DNA of 9,329 nucleotides from Caryophanales bacterium UBA3835. Lineage in GTDB: Bacteria > Bacillota_I > Bacilli_A > RFN20 > CAG-826. The stretch's first letter is position 1. Every line of letters starts with the position of its first letter. The DNA is taken from the NCBI GenBank assembly GCA_002392945.1, contig DGHZ01000016.1, positions 1,570 to 10,898 of the forward strand, given 5' to 3'. Below, piece after piece: positions 5,639 through 9,329 of this stretch. The translations under genes and the position numbers were made by a program. Under the pieces are notes generated by a model. The model was not told where the DNA came from. It did not search any database and saw only the letters and a program-made list of their open reading frames with translations.

Positions 5639-7015
5639 ATGGAAAAACTAAATTTAGAAGGCATTTTTCAAATAAAAGATGATTTAGACAAGAAAATCTT
5701 AAATAGCTTCATAACCAATGTTGTTGTAGTTAATTCTTATGATATCTTGTTAACGTTTTCTTTTTATAATAAAGAGAAATTATTAATCAGTTTAAACCAC
5801 TCAGCTCCATTTCTTGGGTTTGTACCTATGGACTTTAATTCCCACACTGTTTTATGTCAACTTAATGACAATTTAAGAAAATATTTAAAAGGTTCTTATA
5901 TAGTTTCTATTGAAGTGCTAAATAATGACCGTGTATTAAAATTCGCCCTTCATAAATCAAATGAATTTTATGAAAAAGAAACATATTATTTAGTACTAGA
6001 ATTAATCCCTACTATTTCTAATCTAATTTTCCTTGATTCTAAAGAAAACATCATCTTTGCCAAACACTATTCAGATTTAACCGCCTCTAGACCAGTTATT
6101 CAAAAGATGAAATATGTCTCTTTAAGTAAAAATAAAGAATTAGAAAGAGGAACATTTGATTATATTAAATATAATCAAGGCGTATCTAAATACGTATTAG
6201 ACTCTTTAAATTTAAAGCAAAAAGAAAAAGCCCTTCCTTTATATAATCACTTCAAAACAAAAATCAAATCATTAAAAAGGAAAATTAAAGTATTAAATAT
6301 AGAGTTAGAAGACGCTAAAAAGAAATTAGTCTATAAAGAATATGGAGAAGCTCTATTAACATATAAAGATGATAAAGAAGAATTAGACTCTTTAATCAAA
6401 TCTATTTCTATTTATGATGCTGATATATCAGTAGAAGAAAACGCTACATCTTTATTTAATAAATATAAGAAATATAAACGCACTATCGAAAACGATATAA
6501 GAGAAATCGATATTGCTAATAAAGAAATCAATGAATATGAAAGATTGTTAAATATTTTTGATTATTTAAGTGAAGAAGAGATTTTAGAATTAAGCCAAAA
6601 ATACTTGCCAAAACAAACAAGTAGAAAAAATAAACAGGTTCCACCAAGTAATAGTCCATATTATATAGAATATAAAGGGGTTAGAATTGGATTTGGGAAA
6701 AATAAAGATCAGAATAATAATCTAACTTTTAAAAAAGCTAATAAAGAAGATACATTTATTCATGTTTCTAATATTAGCGCCTCTCATGTTGTGATCTTTT
6801 CTAATAACATAAATAAAGACTTATTACTAGTAGGGTTAGAAATTGCCCTCCTACTTTCTGGAAAAGATGACGCCGAACTACAGGTTAGTAAAATCAAAGA
6901 TATTAAAAAAGGCCAAACAGTTGGCCAAGTTCTACTTAATAAATACGAGACTTATAACTTAAGAGAAGTTAGAGACTCTACTAAGAAATTATTATTGACT
7001 CAAAAAAGGTTCTAA
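5639..7015 (+). CDS. rqcH: RqcH/NEMF-family ribosome quality control protein (NFACT), short form
   Basis: 458 residues, versus about 570 in B. subtilis RqcH (also called YloA/FbpA). RqcH binds obstructed 50S subunits carrying peptidyl-tRNA and recruits tRNA-Ala to add C-terminal alanine tails that mark stalled chains for degradation. The NFACT-N domain (1-~160) keeps the Asp97-Arg98 pair (NNDRVLKF), the tRNA-recruiting residues in the studied homologues. The following block reads ELIPTISNLIFLD where relatives have ELMGRHSNIILVD. The helix-hairpin-helix part (~172-200) is reduced to GVSKYVLDSL. Two coiled-coil arms follow (~202-245 and ~268-320, with ENATSLFNKYKKYKR). The C-terminal NFACT-R domain (~340-440) has YYIEYKGVRIGFGKN, DTFIHVSNISASHVVIF and KKGQTVGQV. 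Start: the only ATG downstream of an in-frame TGA at 5621. It has no Shine-Dalgarno. It is the only plus-strand gene, divergent from gmk and convergent with trmL, with the stop codons overlapping. Confidence 0.88.
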   Translation: MEKLNLEGIFQIKDDLDKKILNSFITNVVVVNSYDILLTFSFYNKEKLLISLNHSAPFLGFVPMDFNSHTVLCQLNDNLRKYLKGSYIVSIEVLNNDRVLKFALHKSNEFYEKETYYLVLELIPTISNLIFLDSKENIIFAKHYSDLTASRPVIQKMKYVSLSKNKELERGTFDYIKYNQGVSKYVLDSLNLKQKEKALPLYNHFKTKIKSLKRKIKVLNIELEDAKKKLVYKEYGEALLTYKDDKEELDSLIKSISIYDADISVEENATSLFNKYKKYKRTIENDIREIDIANKEINEYERLLNIFDYLSEEEILELSQKYLPKQTSRKNKQVPPSNSPYYIEYKGVRIGFGKNKDQNNNLTFKKANKEDTFIHVSNISASHVVIFSNNINKDLLLVGLEIALLLSGKDDAELQVSKIKDIKKGQTVGQVLLNKYETYNLREVRDSTKKLLLTQKRF

Positions 7016-7022
7016 TCTTTTT
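7003..7022. terminator. Weak two-way hairpin across the convergent stop codons
   Basis: AAAAAG (7003-7008) pairs with CTTTTT (7017-7022) around an 8-base loop that contains both stop codons. Each strand therefore shows an A-rich arm and a T-rich arm. There is only one G-C pair, so terminator strength is doubtful, but no other terminator candidate exists between the two genes. Confidence 0.25.
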
Positions 7023-7530
7023 CGTTAAATAAAAAATCTTCGCCCTTAATCGCCTCATGAGTTGATAGATTAGGGTATTTTAATTGTCTTAAAACTTCAT
7101 AGACCACGATCGCTACTGAATTAGATAAATTTAAACTTCGAGCTTCTGGAACCATCGGAATTCTAAGCAATTTATCAGGATGATTTCTTAAAATATCATG
7201 AGGTATACCAGTTGATTCTTTTCCAAACATCAAAAAGATATCATGAGTAATGTCTTTAAAAGAAAATTCTGAATAAACTTTATCGCTATATCTAGTAATG
7301 TAATAAGTATCAGCGTGAGGATATTCTTTTAAATATTCTTCGTAAGTTGAAAAATAATGATATTTTAATGAATCAATATAATCTAAACCCGCTCGTTTAA
7401 GGTCCTTAGCATCTAAAGAAAAAGACAGAGGACCAATGATATCTAGTGTTGCATTGATAGCAACACAAGTTCTCATAATATTCCCTGTGTTTTGTGGTTT
7501 TTCTGGTTGATATAAAACAATATGAATCAT
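7012..7530 (-). CDS. trmL: tRNA (cytidine/uridine(34)-2'-O)-methyltransferase TrmL
   Basis: 172 residues, a single-domain SPOUT (trefoil-knot) methyltransferase. TrmL methylates the ribose 2'-O of the wobble nucleotide in tRNA-Leu isoacceptors using SAM and works as a dimer. Visible family motifs: IVLYQPEKPQNTGNIMRTC (4-22), with the motif 1 Asn and Arg; RAGLDY (46-51); MFGKESTGIP (101-110); and the knot/SAM region RIPMVPEARSLNLSNSVAIVVYE (123-145). The C-terminus is a few residues longer than in E. coli (157 residues). The ATG at 7530 overlaps the ppa stop (ATGA). AGAGG (7534-7538) is only three bases away, so translation is probably coupled to ppa. Its stop overlaps that of the convergent rqcH. 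The B. subtilis counterpart is CspR. TrmL is far more likely than another SpoU-type enzyme given the NLSNSVAIVVYE motif and length. Confidence 0.95.
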   Translation of the reverse strand: MIHIVLYQPEKPQNTGNIMRTCVAINATLDIIGPLSFSLDAKDLKRAGLDYIDSLKYHYFSTYEEYLKEYPHADTYYITRYSDKVYSEFSFKDITHDIFLMFGKESTGIPHDILRNHPDKLLRIPMVPEARSLNLSNSVAIVVYEVLRQLKYPNLSTHEAIKGEDFLFNEKD

Positions 7531-8090
7531 ATACCTCTAGCGTGTTTTTCCGCTAAATGTTTTGGCTCAATTGTGGTTTTATAAGCTTTAATACAATCTC
7601 TAATAATCTCTTTAGCGACATCAACATCTTTAACTTCATCAATCGCGGTCGCTTTATTTTCTAATGTCTTATAGACTGCAAAGAAGTGTTTAATTTCATC
7701 CATGATATGAGCAGGGATGTCTTTAATAGAATTATATGGAGAATAAAATGGGTCATTTAAAGGAACAGCAATAATCTTTTCATCAAATAAACCATTATCT
7801 TTCATAATAAGAACTCCAATTGGCTTACATTCTACAAATGACATAGGAATAATGGATTCGCTACAAAGAACTAAGACATCAAGAGGGTCATAGTCTCTAG
7901 CGTAGGTTCGAGGAATAAATCCATAGTTTTGTGGATAGTGAGTACTAGTAAACAAGACACGGTCTAAGATTAAGTGTCCAGTCTCTTTATCTAGTTCATA
8001 TTTATTTTTACTTCCCTTAGAAATCTCGATGAGGGCTAAGAATTTATCAGGTGTAACCCTACACGCCTTGACATCATGCCATGAATGCAT
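7527..8090 (-). CDS. ppa: Inorganic pyrophosphatase, family I (soluble)
   Basis: 187 residues. It hydrolyses pyrophosphate to two phosphates with Mg2+, pulling biosynthetic reactions such as nucleotide and aminoacyl-tRNA synthesis forward in the cytosol. The OB-fold family I signatures are clear: ISKGSKNKYELDKETG (23-38), HYPQNYGFIPRTY (51-63), the metal-binding DYDPLD (Asp66, Asp68, Asp71), MKDNGLFDEKIIAVP (Asp98, Asp103, Lys105) and EIKHFFAVYKTLE (132-144). All the expected catalytic Asp residues are present. The usual EIP before the substrate loop reads EIS. This is the family I enzyme, not the family II (DHH) PpaC used by Bacillus. Start: ATG at 8090 with a strong AAAGGAG (8099-8105, spacing 8). 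It lies 32 bases after atpC with its own likely promoter, and readthrough from the atp operon is possible because no terminator separates them. Overlaps trmL by ATGA. Confidence 0.96.
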   Translation of the reverse strand: MHSWHDVKACRVTPDKFLALIEISKGSKNKYELDKETGHLILDRVLFTSTHYPQNYGFIPRTYARDYDPLDVLVLCSESIIPMSFVECKPIGVLIMKDNGLFDEKIIAVPLNDPFYSPYNSIKDIPAHIMDEIKHFFAVYKTLENKATAIDEVKDVDVAKEIIRDCIKAYKTTIEPKHLAEKHARGI

Positions 8091-8098
8091 AAATTGTT

Positions 8099-8105
8099 CT
8101 CCTTT
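8099..8105 (-). promoter_or_regulatory. Strong Shine-Dalgarno of ppa
   Basis: AAAGGAG eight bases upstream of the ATG at 8090 is the best ribosome site in the window. It shows that the host uses a normal anti-Shine-Dalgarno, which makes its absence before gmk, rsmB and rqcH noteworthy. Confidence 0.8.
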
Positions 8106-8113
8106 ATAAATTT

Positions 8114-8143
8114 ATTATAGCTTTATTCTTCTTTAAGCGACAA
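8114..8143 (-). promoter_or_regulatory. Probable promoter of ppa-trmL
   Basis: TATAAT (8114-8119) is preceded at 18 bases by TTGTCG (8138-8143, 4 of 6 to consensus), which lies in the 3' end of atpC. Transcription would start near 8107, giving a leader of about 17 bases that carries the AAAGGAG site. Confidence 0.5.
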
Positions 8144-8527
8144 ACGATTAAGCGCTCTACTTAAGGCTGCTTTCGCTCTTAAGATGTCTAATTCTTCATG
8201 ACGCGCAATTAATCTTTCTTCTGCACGCTGTCTAGCGTCTTCTGCACGCTTAAAATCAATTTCATCGGCCCGTTCGATAGAATTAAGTAACATCACCACC
8301 GAATGGTCCTTTTTAATATTTAAAACACCACCACCAATAGCATAAACACTTTCTTTAGAATTGCTCTTAAGAGTAAGTTTACAAATCTCTAAAGTAGTAA
8401 CTAATGGAGCGTGACCCGGAAGAATACCTAAAACTGCCACACTACTAGTGACTTTAATAAAGTCAACTTCTGTGGATAAGTATTTTCCAGTTGGAGTATA
8501 AATATCAAGATGAATAGTTTTATTCAT
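8123..8527 (-). CDS. atpC: F-type ATP synthase epsilon subunit
   Basis: 134 residues, normal length for the family. Epsilon is part of the central stalk of F1, links gamma to the c-ring and, through its C-terminal helices, can inhibit ATP hydrolysis. The N-terminal beta-sandwich (1-~85) carries LDIYTPTGKYLSTEVDFIKV (7-26), ILPGHAPLVT (35-44) and YAIGGGVLNI (62-71). The C-terminal helical hairpin (~88-132) has IERADEIDFKRAEDA followed by RAKAALSRALNRLS, as in full two-helix epsilon subunits. The start ATG at 8527 overlaps the atpD stop by one base (TAATG). A GGAG 11 bases upstream (8539-8542) is rather distant, so coupling to atpD is likely. It is the last gene of the atp operon; no terminator follows before the ppa promoter. 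Confidence 0.96.
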   Translation of the reverse strand: MNKTIHLDIYTPTGKYLSTEVDFIKVTSSVAVLGILPGHAPLVTTLEICKLTLKSNSKESVYAIGGGVLNIKKDHSVVMLLNSIERADEIDFKRAEDARQRAEERLIARHEELDILRAKAALSRALNRLSLKEE

Positions 8528-9329
8528 TATTTAAGTGACTCCGCTTTTTTTCTTGCTTCCTCGATTGTGCCAACATATAAGAAGGCAACTTCTGGAAGGT
8601 CATCAGCTTCTCCGTTAAGAATAGCTTTGAAGCTTCTAACTGTGTCTTCAACTTTAACATAGATTCCCGGAATGCCGTTAAAATGAGAAGCAACGTGGAA
8701 TGGTTGAGAGAGGAAGTTTCTAATTCTTCTAGCTCTTTCGACAATCTTTTTATCTTCAGCAGATAATTCATCCATACCAAGAATAGCGATAATATCGCTT
8801 AATTCTTTATATCTTTCTAATATCTCAATGACTCCACGAGCGACTTCATAATGTTCTTTGCCGACGATTTGAGGATCTAGAGCTGTGGAAGTAGAATTAA
8901 GTGGATCAACCGCTGGATAAATTCCTAAGGCTGCTGTTGATCTATCTAAAACCGTTTTCGCGTCAAGATGGCTAAAGGCTGTTGCAGGAGCTGGGTCAGT
9001 TAAGTCATCAGCAGGAACATAAATCGCTTGAACTGAGGTAATAGAGCCATCTTTAGTAGAGGTGATTCTTTCTTGAAGTTGACCCATTTCAGTAGCTAAA
9101 GTTGGTTGATAGCCAACAGCAGAAGGCATTCTACCTAATAAAGCAGAAACTTCACTACCAGCTTGAGTAAATCTAAAGATGTTATCAATAAATAATAAGA
9201 CATCAGTGTGTTCGTAGTCTCTAAAATATTCCGCCATAGTAAGTCCGGATAGACCAACTCTCATTCTCGCTCCTGGAGGTTCGTTCATTTGACCAAAAAT
9301 TAATGCGGTTTTACTTAAAACTCCACTTT
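8527..9329 (-). CDS. atpD: F-type ATP synthase beta subunit, C-terminal part (5' end outside window)
   Basis: 266 complete codons are visible. The reading frame continues past the window edge, and residues upstream of the internal Met at 9288 (SGVLSKTALIFGQ) match the family, so the true start lies beyond 9329. Beta carries the catalytic sites of F1. Visible motifs: GQMNEPPGARMRV, GLTMAEYFRD, the Walker B region LLFIDNIFRFTQAGSEVSALLGRMPS, QAIYVPADDLTDPAP, the LGIYPAVDPLNSTS loop, the catch loop GMDELSAED (usually DELSEED), and FLSQPFHVA. The P-loop (GGAGVGKT) is upstream of the window. A small change is VDPLNSTST where most relatives read VDPLDSTSR. Its stop overlaps the atpC start. It belongs to the end of a standard atp operon (presumably atpA-atpG-atpD-atpC). 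Identity is certain. Confidence 0.98.
   Translation of the reverse strand, partial: SGVLSKTALIFGQMNEPPGARMRVGLSGLTMAEYFRDYEHTDVLLFIDNIFRFTQAGSEVSALLGRMPSAVGYQPTLATEMGQLQERITSTKDGSITSVQAIYVPADDLTDPAPATAFSHLDAKTVLDRSTAALGIYPAVDPLNSTSTALDPQIVGKEHYEVARGVIEILERYKELSDIIAILGMDELSAEDKKIVERARRIRNFLSQPFHVASHFNGIPGIYVKVEDTVRSFKAILNGEADDLPEVAFLYVGTIEEARKKAESLK

Noticed and set aside
7012..7015. Possible frameshift or assembly error joining rqcH and trmL ends
   Set aside because: Both proteins end at positions expected for their families, so the overlap of stop codons is a genuine compact arrangement.
8520..8780. 86-codon open frame on the minus strand
   Set aside because: It is an alternative frame of atpD, where the beta-subunit frame is continuous and highly conserved.
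1..9329. Mycoplasma-type genetic code (TGA as Trp)
   Set aside because: Trp is written TGG in the genes examined, and TGA is the stop of ppa and an in-frame stop before rqcH.
1..9329. Defence system, prophage, IS element, CRISPR array or RNA gene
   Set aside because: All coding capacity is assigned to housekeeping-type genes except one small hypothetical gene. I saw no direct repeats, inverted terminal repeats, spacer-repeat pattern or tRNA-like fold.

Overview
The window is A+T-rich, densely packed bacterial chromosome using the standard bacterial code (TGA is a stop, TGG is Trp). Gene content and order point to a low-GC Bacillota of the Bacilli/Erysipelotrichia/RF39-like kind with a somewhat reduced genome. 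The lineage is inferred from gene order and protein style, not from a marker gene. Nine genes are visible: eight on the minus strand and one on the plus strand. Two are cut by the window edges (rlmN at the left, atpD at the right). No mobile element, CRISPR array, tRNA or rRNA was seen, and no stretch longer than about 65 bases lacks a gene.

Region 1 (5573 down to 1, minus strand): gmk - priA - small hypothetical gene - rsmB homologue - rlmN. This is a compacted form of the Firmicutes cluster known from Bacillus subtilis as gmk-rpoZ-coaBC-priA-def-fmt-rsmB-rlmN. Here rpoZ, coaBC, def and fmt are absent, and an unrecognised 148-residue acidic-tailed protein sits where def-fmt would be. An intrinsic terminator after the small gene, followed at once by a -10 element, splits the cluster into gmk-priA-hypothetical and rsmB-rlmN units. 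The rsmB homologue keeps the RsmB architecture but has lost both catalytic cysteines and the SAM-binding loop, so it looks like a pseudoenzyme.

Region 2 (5639-7015, plus strand): a short divergent rqcH/NEMF-family gene (ribosome quality control) that shares a 65-bp promoter region with gmk. In B. subtilis the rqcH homologue (yloA) also lies just upstream of gmk, so this is an old neighbourhood with the gene inverted.

Region 3 (9329 down to 7012, minus strand): the end of the F-type ATP synthase operon (atpD, atpC), then a family I inorganic pyrophosphatase (ppa) with its own promoter, and trmL, translationally coupled to ppa by an ATGA overlap. trmL and rqcH converge with overlapping stop codons.

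Functionally the window combines nucleotide and energy metabolism (gmk, ppa, ATP synthase), replication restart (priA), RNA modification (rlmN, trmL, degenerate rsmB) and rescue of stalled ribosomes (rqcH). A recurrent feature is that the promoter-proximal genes gmk, rsmB and perhaps rqcH lack Shine-Dalgarno sequences and have -10 boxes so close to the ATG that their mRNAs would be leaderless or nearly so. Most operon-internal genes and ppa have recognisable Shine-Dalgarno sites.
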